Origin: Rhodoblastus sp963828185 | GTDB lineage: Bacteria > Pseudomonadota > Alphaproteobacteria > Rhizobiales > Beijerinckiaceae | DNA: 64,000 bases | Direction: 5' to 3' | Assembly (NCBI GenBank): GCA_963828185.1 | Contig: CAWHDV010000015.1 | Coordinates: forward strand, 124,001 to 188,000 | Part shown: positions 43,452-51,554 of the stretch, piece after piece | How the letters are laid out: each line of letters opens with the position of its first letter | Numbering within the stretch: position 1 is the stretch's first letter | Position numbers and translations under genes: made by a program | Notes under the pieces: generated by a model | Databases searched by the model: none | The model's input: the letters and a program-made list of their open reading frames with translations, nothing else | What the model was told of the DNA's origin: nothing

Positions 43452-43691
43452 ATGAAAGCCCGCGTCACCGTCACCCTGAAAACCGGCGTGCTCGACCCGC
43501 AGGGCAAGGCGATCGAGGGCGCCTTGCATTCGCTGGGCGTCGCGGGAATCGCCTCGGTGCGCCAGGGCAAGGTGTTCGACATCGAAGTCGAGGGATCGGA
43601 CGCCGAGGCGGCCAAAGCCGCCCTGGCGGCGGCCAGCGAGAAATTGCTGGCCAATATGGTCGTCGAAAATTATCGCGTCGAAATCCTTTGA
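43452..43691 (+). CDS. purS: Phosphoribosylformylglycinamidine synthase subunit PurS
   Basis: Small bridging subunit of 79 residues in the three-part FGAM synthase (PurS, PurQ, PurL). The pattern VTLKTGVLDPQGKAIEGALHSLG and the C-terminal NMVVENYRVEI are diagnostic. It lies between purC and purQ, 42 and 25 bases away. Confidence 0.95.
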   Translation: MKARVTVTLKTGVLDPQGKAIEGALHSLGVAGIASVRQGKVFDIEVEGSDAEAAKAALAAASEKLLANMVVENYRVEIL

Positions 43692-43716
43692 TCCGGCCGG
43701 TCTGAAGGAGCGCGCC

Positions 43717-44403
<687 letters not shown>

Positions 44404-44423
44404 AAGGGCCGAGGCTCGGGCGC

Positions 44424-44472
44424 GAAAAAAATTGCGGCCGGCGCCGAACAGGCGCCGACCGGATCGTTTTTC
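44424..44472 (-). terminator. Bidirectional terminator purQ / small secreted protein gene
   Basis: The core stem CGGCGCC/GGCGCCG (44439-44445 with 44451-44457) extends to ten pairs on the minus strand with one G-U pair. T-runs lie on both sides: TTTTTT on the minus strand (44426-44432) and TTTTT on the plus strand. Confidence 0.7.
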
Positions 44473-44474
44473 AA

Positions 44475-44762
44475 TCAGTAGCGGCACATGCCATTCCAGC
44501 TCGCCGGCGTATCCGAGTTGACGAAGCCGCCGAGAATGGCTCCGCCCTTGCGCGCTTCACAGGCGCTGCTCATGCCGCCGACTCTGCCGGACACATTATC
44601 GAAACCGTAGATCCGGCCCGAATTGGATGTTGATGCGGTCGGGCCAAAATAGCTCTGCGCGGAAGCAGAACCGGCAACGCATGAAGCTGCTCCAATAGAA
44701 ATGGCCACGAGGAGACCGATCTTCTTGAAGGTCGGCTTGGTCTGTTTCGCATAATTGGTCAT
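44475..44762 (-). CDS. Small secreted protein of unknown function
   Basis: Protein of 95 residues. A basic N-terminus and hydrophobic stretch (KIGLLVAISIGAASCVAGSASA) followed by AQS give a clear signal peptide, cleaved near residue 36. The mature part is about 60 residues, rich in Gly and Ser, with two cysteines (in SSACEARKGG and the final GMCRY) that could form a disulphide. I do not recognise the family. Single-gene unit with its own terminator, next to ompW. Confidence 0.7.
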   Translation of the reverse strand: MTNYAKQTKPTFKKIGLLVAISIGAASCVAGSASAQSYFGPTASTSNSGRIYGFDNVSGRVGGMSSACEARKGGAILGGFVNSDTPASWNGMCRY

Positions 44763-44956
44763 TTTATCATCTCCATGATTGCAATATCGCTTGGACGATG
44801 CACGCTCTGCTTCTCTTGGGCATCCGTGAATGTTTACGTGCTGCGCCGCAAAATGGTTTCAAAACTTTTTTCGTCGAGATCATCATTGTTTATGCGCCGG
44901 CCATCGCCAGGGCCGGACCGCGCTGAAATGCTGCGCTGACAGGGTTCGCCAACGCA

Positions 44957-44990
44957 AAAAAAAGCCCGGTCGTCGGACCGGGCTTTCGTT
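44957..44990 (-). terminator. Intrinsic terminator of ompW
   Basis: A stem of 11 bp (AAAGCCCGGTC with GACCGGGCTTT, 44961-44986) with a GTCG-type loop. On the minus strand it is followed by TTTTTTTT counting the stem end. It lies 24 bases after the ompW stop. Confidence 0.85.
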
Positions 44991-45010
44991 GTCGCGAGGT
45001 AAGCGGAAGA

Positions 45011-45769
45011 TCAGTATTTGGCTCCGACGACCGAGGCCAAGTCGGCGCCGCCGAAGCGATAACCGATGCCGGCCCCGACGATCCAGGGATTGACATTGAC
45101 ATGCACCTGGTTTTGCCCCACGCCGGCGACGTCCGCGTTCGTATTCAGGAACAGGTATTTGGCGTCCACGTTCACGACCCAGTGCTTCGTCACATAATAG
45201 TCCATGCCCGCTTGCAGAGCGAGGCCGGCAGCCGAATGGATATTGATGATGTCCGCGTTGCCGATGGTGGCGCCCAGCGGCGACTTCGTCGCAAGGAACC
45301 AAGTGTAGTTCGCGCCGATGCCAAGATAGGGATCAAGTTGGCCGAGAGCGAAGTGATATTGCAGGGTCAAGGTCGGGGGCAGAAGCGTCGTGTCGGCGAT
45401 GCCCTGGTTGGCCTTGTTGAGGCCGAGAACCGCGCCCGGAGCCGCAGTCAGTCGATGAGGGCTCACGCCAGCAATCAGTTCGACCGCCCAATGCTTGGTC
45501 AGGAAGTAGCTGAAATCAACTTCCGGAATGCCGCCGTCGGATAAAGTGGCCCCGCCAAGCTTCGAACCCGCGAGGGTTGTGCCTGAGGCGTCGGGTAGGA
45601 CGGCAAGCCCGCGGAGGCGGATCATGAAGGGATCGAAGGAATTATCGATCGGCGCGAACACGGGCGCGCTTTTGGTCGAAGGCAGATCGGCGGCGAAAGC
45701 CGGCAGGGCGAGGGAACCGAGCAGGGCGGCGGCGAAAGCGCCGCAGACAAGGTTTTTCATGACAGGCAT
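45011..45769 (-). CDS. ompW: OmpW-family outer-membrane porin
   Basis: Outer-membrane beta-barrel protein of about 250 residues. The signal peptide (MKNLVCGAFAAALLGSLALPAFA) is followed by the OmpW pattern: FMIRLRGLAVLPD, PEVDFSYFLTKHWAVELIAG, the PPTLTLQYHF segment, a LDPYLGIGANYTWF strand and the final IGYRFG. The family forms narrow hydrophobic channels. ATG 45769 and ATG 45760 are both possible starts. In E. coli ompW responds to oxygen through FNR; here a perfect FNR/FixK box lies 105 bases upstream of the start. Confidence 0.92.
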   Translation of the reverse strand: MPVMKNLVCGAFAAALLGSLALPAFAADLPSTKSAPVFAPIDNSFDPFMIRLRGLAVLPDASGTTLAGSKLGGATLSDGGIPEVDFSYFLTKHWAVELIAGVSPHRLTAAPGAVLGLNKANQGIADTTLLPPTLTLQYHFALGQLDPYLGIGANYTWFLATKSPLGATIGNADIINIHSAAGLALQAGMDYYVTKHWVVNVDAKYLFLNTNADVAGVGQNQVHVNVNPWIVGAGIGYRFGGADLASVVGAKY

Positions 45770-45774
45770 TCCAC

Positions 45775-45792
45775 GTTCAAGTTCAAGTTCAA
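45775..45792 (-). repeat. Three tandem GTTCAA hexamers before ompW
   Basis: Three exact copies of the hexamer (TTGAAC on the coding strand) occupy 45775-45792, immediately upstream of the ompW start region. Confidence 0.85.
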
Positions 45793-45873
45793 GTTAGCGG
45801 TGCGCCAGGTTTGCCGGGAAGCAGCAAGACCTTGACCTGACCAGGACGTTGCGCCGATCGCGGCGGCAACGGA

Positions 45874-45887
45874 TTGATCAGGATCAA
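45874..45887 (-). promoter_or_regulatory. FNR/FixK-type anaerobox
   Basis: TTGATCAGGATCAA matches the FNR/FixK consensus TTGAT-N4-ATCAA at every defined position. It sits inside a longer 20-base dyad at 45871-45890 whose 9-bp arms match perfectly. It lies between the divergent ompW and purL starts, closer to ompW. Confidence 0.75.
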
Positions 45888-46083
45888 TCCGCTAGGGCAT
45901 GGCGGCCCATTTGGCGCCCGGAGTTGCCAATTTATCACAACTCCGTGATCTCTGGTTTTCCATCCCCGCCGACCTCTCGCCGTGATCGCGCCGCGTCGCG
46001 CATTCTTGCCAATTCCGACGCGACGTTCTAATCGAAACCCCCATGCGCTTTCTTGTCGCGCCCTTTTTACAAGGCCGGATTCC

Positions 46084-48309
46084 TTGACCGCTCAGACGCA
46101 CCACAACGAACCGGCGATCACGCCGGACCTTGTCGCCCAGCACGGCCTCAAGCCGGATGAATACCAGCGCATCCTCGATTTGATCGGGCGCGCGCCGAGC
46201 TTTACCGAACTCGGCATCTTCTCGGCGATGTGGAATGAGCATTGCTCGTACAAATCCTCCAGGCTGCACCTGAAGAAGCTGCCGACCTCTGCGCCCTGGG
46301 TCATCCAGGGGCCGGGCGAAAACGCCGGCGTCATCGACATTGGCGACGGGCTGGCCTGCGCCTTCAAGATGGAAAGCCACAACCATCCCTCGTATATCGA
46401 GCCTTACCAGGGCGCGACCACCGGCGTCGGCGGCATCCTGCGCGACGTCTTCACCATGGGCGCGCGGCCGATCGCCTGCCTCAATCTGTTGCGCTTCGGC
46501 TCCGTCGATCATCCGCGCACCCGTCATCTGGTCTCCGGCGTCGTCGCCGGCATTGGCGGCTACGGCAACAGTTTCGGCGTGCCGACAGTCGGCGGCTCGA
46601 CCGCCTTCGACAAGAGCTACGACGGCAATATCCTCGTCAACGCCATGGCCGTCGGACTCGTGCGCAAGGACGAAATCTTCTACGCCGCCGCCACCGGCGT
46701 CGGCCGGCCGATCGTCTATCTCGGCTCGAAGACCGGGCGCGACGGCATTCACGGCGCCACCATGGCCTCGGCGGAATTTGACGCCGATAGCGACGAGAAG
46801 CGCCCCACCGTGCAGGTCGGCGATCCCTTCTCCGAAAAGCTGCTGCTCGAGGCCTGCCTGGAAATCATGGCCCGGGGCTGCGTCGTCGCGATCCAGGACA
46901 TGGGCGCGGCGGGCCTGACGTCCTCCGCCGTCGAAATGGGCGCGAAGGGCGATCTTGGCGTCGAACTCGACCTCGACAAGGTTCCCTGCCGCGAGCCGGG
47001 CATGTCGGCCTATGAAATGATGCTGTCGGAAAGCCAGGAGCGCATGCTCATGGTCCTCGACCCGGATAAAGAAGAAGAGGCCGAGGCGATCTTCCGCAAA
47101 TGGGGCCTCGATTTCGCGGTGATCGGCAAGACCACCGACACCTTGCGCTTCGTTGTCAAGCATGGCGGCGAGGTCAAGGCCGATCTGCCGATCAAGCAAC
47201 TCGGCGACCAGGCCCCGCTTTACGATCGCCCGCATGTCGCGACGCCCAAGCCTTTGAAACTGGACGCGGCGACGCTCGAAGCGCCGCTCTCCATCGGCAA
47301 GGCTCTGCAAAAACTCGTCGCCTGTCCCGATCTCGCGTCAAAACGCTGGATCTGGGAGCAATATGACCATCTCATCCTCGGCAACAGCATCCAGGGGCCG
47401 GGAGGCGACAGCGCCGTGGTGCGCGTCGAAAGCGGCGCGAAGGGCCTCGCCCTGACCGCCGACGTCACGCCGCGCTATTGCTTCGCCGATCCGGTCGAGG
47501 GCGGCAAACAAGCCGTGGCGGAAGCCTGGCGCAACATTACGGCGGTCGGCGGCCGGCCATTGGCCCTGACCGACAATCTTAATTTCGGCAATCCGGAAAA
47601 GCCGGAAATCATGGGCCAGTTCGTCGGCTGTCTTGAAGGAATAGGGGAGGCGTGCCGCGCGCTAAATTTCCCGATCGTCTCGGGCAATGTGTCGCTCTAC
47701 AACGAGACCCAAGGCAAGGGCATCCTGCCGACCCCGTCGATCGGCGGCGTCGGCCTTGTCGACGACGTGACGAAATGTGTCGGAATCGCTTTCCGGGCGG
47801 CGGGCGAAAAGATCCTGCTGGTCGGCGAAACCGAGGGCTGGCTCGGCCAGTCGATCTATTTGCGCGAGGTCCTCGGACGCGAGGAAGGCGCCCCGCCGCC
47901 GGTCGATCTGGCGCGCGAAAAGGCCAACGGCGATTTCGTCCGCGACCTGATCGCGCAAAAACTTGTCGGCGCGGCGCACGATCTCTCGGACGGCGGCCTG
48001 GCCGTAGCTTTGGCGGAAATGGCGATGGCGGGCGCGATCGGCGCGACGGTCGTCGCTCCCGGCGCGGATTCGCCGGCGATCTGGTTCGGCGAGGACCAGG
48101 GCCGCTATCTGCTGACAGTTTGCGCCGGCGACGTTGACGCGGTTTGCGCCAAGGCGCGCGATTCGGGCGTGGCCATCTCGGTGCTTGGCGAAACCGGCGG
48201 CGACAGCTTGCGCCTTGGCGAGGCGGCTCCGCTGGTGGTGCGGGAATTGCTGGTGGCGCATGAAAGCTGGATGCCGTCCTATATGGCCGGCGGCGGCAAG
48301 ACCGCGTAA
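46084..48309 (+). CDS. purL: Phosphoribosylformylglycinamidine synthase subunit PurL
   Basis: Large synthetase subunit of FGAM synthase, about 741 residues (small-type PurL used with PurS and PurQ). The start region ITPDLVAQHGLKPDEYQRIL, the MWNEHCSYKSSR motif and GGYGNSFGVPTVGG are typical. No ATG fits the family N-terminus; TTG 46084 is the best start, with an AAGGCCGGA stretch upstream, while ATG 45982 would add 34 unrelated residues. It is followed by bolA and grxD, a conserved Rhizobiales order. Confidence 0.95.
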   Translation: MTAQTHHNEPAITPDLVAQHGLKPDEYQRILDLIGRAPSFTELGIFSAMWNEHCSYKSSRLHLKKLPTSAPWVIQGPGENAGVIDIGDGLACAFKMESHNHPSYIEPYQGATTGVGGILRDVFTMGARPIACLNLLRFGSVDHPRTRHLVSGVVAGIGGYGNSFGVPTVGGSTAFDKSYDGNILVNAMAVGLVRKDEIFYAAATGVGRPIVYLGSKTGRDGIHGATMASAEFDADSDEKRPTVQVGDPFSEKLLLEACLEIMARGCVVAIQDMGAAGLTSSAVEMGAKGDLGVELDLDKVPCREPGMSAYEMMLSESQERMLMVLDPDKEEEAEAIFRKWGLDFAVIGKTTDTLRFVVKHGGEVKADLPIKQLGDQAPLYDRPHVATPKPLKLDAATLEAPLSIGKALQKLVACPDLASKRWIWEQYDHLILGNSIQGPGGDSAVVRVESGAKGLALTADVTPRYCFADPVEGGKQAVAEAWRNITAVGGRPLALTDNLNFGNPEKPEIMGQFVGCLEGIGEACRALNFPIVSGNVSLYNETQGKGILPTPSIGGVGLVDDVTKCVGIAFRAAGEKILLVGETEGWLGQSIYLREVLGREEGAPPPVDLAREKANGDFVRDLIAQKLVGAAHDLSDGGLAVALAEMAMAGAIGATVVAPGADSPAIWFGEDQGRYLLTVCAGDVDAVCAKARDSGVAISVLGETGGDSLRLGEAAPLVVRELLVAHESWMPSYMAGGGKTA

Positions 48310-48354
48310 AAAATTTTTCCAGGATCCGCCTTCTCCCATTCAAGGAATGCCGCC

Positions 48355-48594
48355 ATGCCGATGGAAGCCAGCGAAATCGAACGCATGATCAAAAAAGCCC
48401 TGCCGGACGCGGAGGTCATCATCACCGATCTGGCCGGCGACGGCGACCATTACCGCGCCCAGGTGATTTCGGAATTTTTCCGGGGCAAGAGCCGGGTCCA
48501 GCAGCATCAGATGGTCTATGCGGCGCTTGGCGGCCAGATGGGCGGGGTGCTGCACGCGCTGGCGCTCGAGACCGCGCCGCCCGAAGCGGCTTGA
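48355..48594 (+). CDS. BolA-family protein
   Basis: Protein of 79 residues with the BolA fold. The motif RVQQHQMVYAALGGQMGG contains the invariant His that helps bind a [2Fe-2S] cluster together with monothiol glutaredoxin. The next gene encodes such a glutaredoxin, which supports a shared iron-sulphur trafficking role. Class IbaG-like from its length. Confidence 0.93.
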   Translation: MPMEASEIERMIKKALPDAEVIITDLAGDGDHYRAQVISEFFRGKSRVQQHQMVYAALGGQMGGVLHALALETAPPEAA

Positions 48595-48663
48595 ACGGCG
48601 GGCCCGTCCGGCCTACTTATAGTTCGTCGCGGAGCCTTGACCTCCGATCGAAAGGAACATGAC

Positions 48664-49020
48664 ATGTCGGACACTACAACTTCCAGCGCCATCGACCGCA
48701 TCAAGCAGGATGTGGCCGCCAATGACGTCGTCCTCTTCATGAAGGGCACGCCGAATTTTCCGCAATGCGGCTTTTCCGGCCAGGTTGCGAAAATCCTGGC
48801 CTTCCTGGAAGTGCCCTACAAGGGCGTGAACGTGCTCGAAGACCCGGAAATCCGTGACGGCGTCAAGCAATACGCCAATTGGCCGACCATCCCGCAGCTC
48901 TACATCAAGGGCGAGTTTGTCGGCGGATGCGACATTGTCCGCGAAATGTTCCAGTCAGGCGAACTGGCAAGCCATCTCAAGGCCGCCGGCGTGGCGGTCA
49001 AGGACGCGCAGAACGGCTGA
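48664..49020 (+). CDS. grxD: Monothiol glutaredoxin, Grx4 type
   Basis: Protein of 118 residues with the CGFS active site (Cys35, in PQCGFSGQ) and the WPTIPQLYIKGEFVGGCDIV segment that binds glutathione. Such proteins carry [2Fe-2S] clusters with BolA partners. ATG 48664 is used, 69 bases after the bolA gene, with AAAGGAA upstream. It is convergent with the TlpA-like gene. Confidence 0.95.
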   Translation: MSDTTTSSAIDRIKQDVAANDVVLFMKGTPNFPQCGFSGQVAKILAFLEVPYKGVNVLEDPEIRDGVKQYANWPTIPQLYIKGEFVGGCDIVREMFQSGELASHLKAAGVAVKDAQNG

Positions 49021-49024
49021 ACCG

Positions 49025-49723
49025 TCAATCTTGCGCCGCCGCCTTGATCATCGCCAGGGCGTCGGCGCCGTCCCATTTGGCTGGCCCGGCGATCACGCCG
49101 ATTTCGCAGCCGTCGCGGCCGACCAGGAACGAAGTCGGGAGGCCGACGAGCTTGCCGTTCTGCTGCAAGGTCTGGAAGGCCTTGGCGGTGGGATCGGCGT
49201 AGAACGCCAGGTTCTTCACGCCGATTTCCTTGACGAACGCCTTCGGCCGGTCGAGCCGCGCCGTATCGATGTTGACCGCGACGACATCGAAGGATTTTCC
49301 GCCTTCGATGCCTTGCAGCCGGTCGAGGGCCGGCATTTCCTCGCGGCAGGGCACGCACCATGTCGCCCAGATGTTCAAAAGGATGGTCTTGCCCTTGAAG
49401 GAGGCGAGATCGACGGTTTTTCCGTCTTGCGAAAAGCTGAGCGCCGGCATCGGCCGGGGCTGCGCCTTGACCGCCAGCGCCGCGATGTCGCCTTTGGCGA
49501 GGGGCGCGAGTTTTTGCGCCAGCGCGCTCGACACGGGGCAATCCGCCGCGACCGCGGTCGCTGCTTCCTTGCCCCCGCCCCCGTTCATCCCGTATAGGAC
49601 GAACCACAGCGCCGCCGCGACGACCACGGCGGCGAGAATGACGGGCGGCAGGATGAGCCGCCGGGCGATGCCGCGCATCTGCGCGGGGTCGGCGACAGGC
49701 GGAAGGTCTTGCTCGTCATTCAT
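49025..49723 (-). CDS. Membrane-anchored thioredoxin-like protein (TlpA type)
   Basis: Protein of 232 residues. A single transmembrane anchor covers about 22-44. A periplasmic thioredoxin domain follows, with the redox pair Cys123/Cys126 (WATWCVPCREEMP) and the cis-proline region GLPTSFLVGRDG. TlpA-type proteins reduce periplasmic thiols in cytochrome c oxidase and cytochrome c assembly. The gene is divergent from argH, a conserved position in Rhizobiales, with 26 bases between the starts. Confidence 0.92.
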   Translation of the reverse strand: MNDEQDLPPVADPAQMRGIARRLILPPVILAAVVVAAALWFVLYGMNGGGGKEAATAVAADCPVSSALAQKLAPLAKGDIAALAVKAQPRPMPALSFSQDGKTVDLASFKGKTILLNIWATWCVPCREEMPALDRLQGIEGGKSFDVVAVNIDTARLDRPKAFVKEIGVKNLAFYADPTAKAFQTLQQNGKLVGLPTSFLVGRDGCEIGVIAGPAKWDGADALAMIKAAAQD

Positions 49724-49749
49724 TTTTTGGGCCTCGCAGCGGAGCGGTC

Positions 49750-51144
49750 ATGAGCAATCAAATGTGGGGCGGCCGCTTCGCCAGCGGCCCCGACGCCATC
49801 ATGGAGGAGATCAACGCCTCCATCGGCTTCGATTATCGTCTGGCGCGACAAGACATAGCCGGCTCCAAGGCCCACGTCGCCATGCTGGCGCAGGCCGGGA
49901 TCGTGGCCCAGGCCGACGCCGACGCCATATCCAAAGGTTTAGATGAGGTCGCAAGCGAAATCGAGAGTGGAAAATTTTCATTTTCCCGCGCGCTCGAAGA
50001 CATTCACATGAACGTCGAGTTGCGCCTGGCCGAATTGATCGGCCCGGCGGCCGGGCGCCTGCACACCGCACGCTCGCGCAACGATCAGGTGGCGCTCGAC
50101 TTCAAGCTCTGGGTGCGCGACACGATCGACGAGATCGACGGCCAGTTGGCCGACCTGCAAATGGCCCTGGTCGAAAAAGCGGCCGGCTGCGCCGACGCGG
50201 TCATGCCGGGCTTCACCCATTTGCAATCGGCCCAGCCGGTGACTTTTGGCCACCATCTTCTCGCCTACGTGGAAATGATCTGGCGTGATCGCGGCCGTTT
50301 TCGCGACGCGAGGACCCGTCTCAACGAATGCCCGCTCGGCGCGGCGGCGCTCGCCGGCACGTCCTTTCCCATCGACCGCGAAGCCACGGCGAAAGCGCTT
50401 GGTTTCGACCGGCCGACCGCCAATTCGCTCGACAGCGTCTCCGATCGCGATTTCGTGCTCGAAACCCTTGCCGCCGCGGCGATCGCCGCCACGCACCTGT
50501 CGCGTTTCGCCGAGGAAATCGTCTTGTGGACGACGCCGCAATTCGGCTTCGTCGCCCTGTCCGACAAATTCACCACGGGATCGTCGATCATGCCGCAAAA
50601 GCGCAATCCCGACGCCGCCGAGCTGGTGCGTGGCAAATCGGGACGGATCATCGGCGATCTCGCCGGCCTGCTGATCGTGATGAAGGGCCTGCCGCTCGCC
50701 TATTCCAAGGATATGCAGGAAGACAAGGAAGGCTGCTTCGATTCGTTGCAGTCCCTGTCGCTGTGCGTCGCCGCGATGGCCGGAATGGTTCGCGACATGA
50801 GCCCGCGCCTCGACAGGATGAAGGCTGCGGCGGGATCGGGCTATTCCACCGCCACGGATCTCGCCGACTGGCTGGTGCGCGCGCTCGGCATGCCCTTCCG
50901 CCAGGCGCACCACGTCACCGGGCGGATTGTCGCTCTCGCCGCCGAAACAGGCCTGGAGCTGGAGCAATTGACCCTCGGCCAGATGCAGTCTGTCGATCCG
51001 GCGATCACCAACGACGTCTTCGAGGTTCTCGGCGTCGAAAAATCGGTGCGCAGCCGGACAAGCTATGGCGGCACGGCGCCGGACAACGTCATGCGGCAGG
51101 CAAAGGCCTGGGCGGCGCGCCTCGGGACCGAGCGCGCCAAATGA
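49750..51144 (+). CDS. argH: Argininosuccinate lyase
   Basis: Last enzyme of arginine synthesis, 464 residues. The start MWGGRFASGPDAIMEEINASI, the SRNDQVALD region and the catalytic serine loop GSSIMPQKRNPD are intact. It is followed by two overlapping RNA hairpins, the small lipoprotein lptM and lysA. Confidence 0.96.
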   Translation: MSNQMWGGRFASGPDAIMEEINASIGFDYRLARQDIAGSKAHVAMLAQAGIVAQADADAISKGLDEVASEIESGKFSFSRALEDIHMNVELRLAELIGPAAGRLHTARSRNDQVALDFKLWVRDTIDEIDGQLADLQMALVEKAAGCADAVMPGFTHLQSAQPVTFGHHLLAYVEMIWRDRGRFRDARTRLNECPLGAAALAGTSFPIDREATAKALGFDRPTANSLDSVSDRDFVLETLAAAAIAATHLSRFAEEIVLWTTPQFGFVALSDKFTTGSSIMPQKRNPDAAELVRGKSGRIIGDLAGLLIVMKGLPLAYSKDMQEDKEGCFDSLQSLSLCVAAMAGMVRDMSPRLDRMKAAAGSGYSTATDLADWLVRALGMPFRQAHHVTGRIVALAAETGLELEQLTLGQMQSVDPAITNDVFEVLGVEKSVRSRTSYGGTAPDNVMRQAKAWAARLGTERAK

Positions 51145-51188
51145 TGCCCAGGACATTTTTTTCCGGGCATGGCGCGTCCTGCGCCATG
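51144..51188 (+). promoter_or_regulatory. Two overlapping hairpins after argH
   Basis: Hairpin A: ATGCCC-A-GG (51144-51152) pairs with CCGGGCAT (51163-51170) around a T-rich loop. Hairpin B: CATGGCGC (51168-51175) pairs perfectly with GCGCCATG (51181-51188). They share the bases CAT, so both cannot form fully. The role could be terminator/antiterminator or plain read-through structure. Confidence 0.5.
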
Positions 51189-51238
51189 TTCGGCTATAGT
51201 CCGCGCCATTCGCGTCCGTTTTCCGGGAGTTGGGGCAC

Positions 51239-51499
51239 TTGAACCGCCACACCATTCTCAAGACCGCGTTGTGCGCGGCGGCCTTGTCCGGCGCCCTGCT
51301 GCTCGACGGCTGTGGCCGGCGCGGGCCGCCCGTGCCGCTCGATCCGGCTGTCGCGGCCAAGTCGGAAGCGGCCCCGCCCACTCCAAAGTCGGCCGACACG
51401 ACCGCCAATTCGCTCAAGCGCCTGCCGCACGGCCTCGACGACAATTCGCTCAAGGCTGGCGCGCCGCGAAGTTCGACGCCGTTCGATTTCCTGCTTTAG
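51239..51499 (+). CDS. lptM: Small lipoprotein, LptM/YifL type
   Basis: Lipoprotein precursor of about 86 residues. A short basic start and hydrophobic stretch end in LLLDGC, the cysteine being the lipid site, followed by the family motif CGRRGPPVPLDP. In E. coli LptM helps the LptD outer-membrane assembly. TTG 51239 is chosen because GGGAG lies ten bases upstream; TTG 51230 is an alternative. The position directly before lysA is conserved. Confidence 0.85.
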   Translation: MNRHTILKTALCAAALSGALLLDGCGRRGPPVPLDPAVAAKSEAAPPTPKSADTTANSLKRLPHGLDDNSLKAGAPRSSTPFDFLL

Positions 51500-51554
51500 A
51501 GTGGATTGCGATTCGGTCGAATCGCCACTTTTCGCACGATGCTCCAGGGTTCCC

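Larger units (their letters stand above)
45770..46083 (-). promoter_or_regulatory. Divergent region ompW/purL
   Basis: 314 bases without a gene, holding the GTTCAA repeats and the FNR/FixK box. Promoters for ompW (minus) and purL (plus) are expected. No clear -10 box is visible at the ideal distance from the box. Confidence 0.5.
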
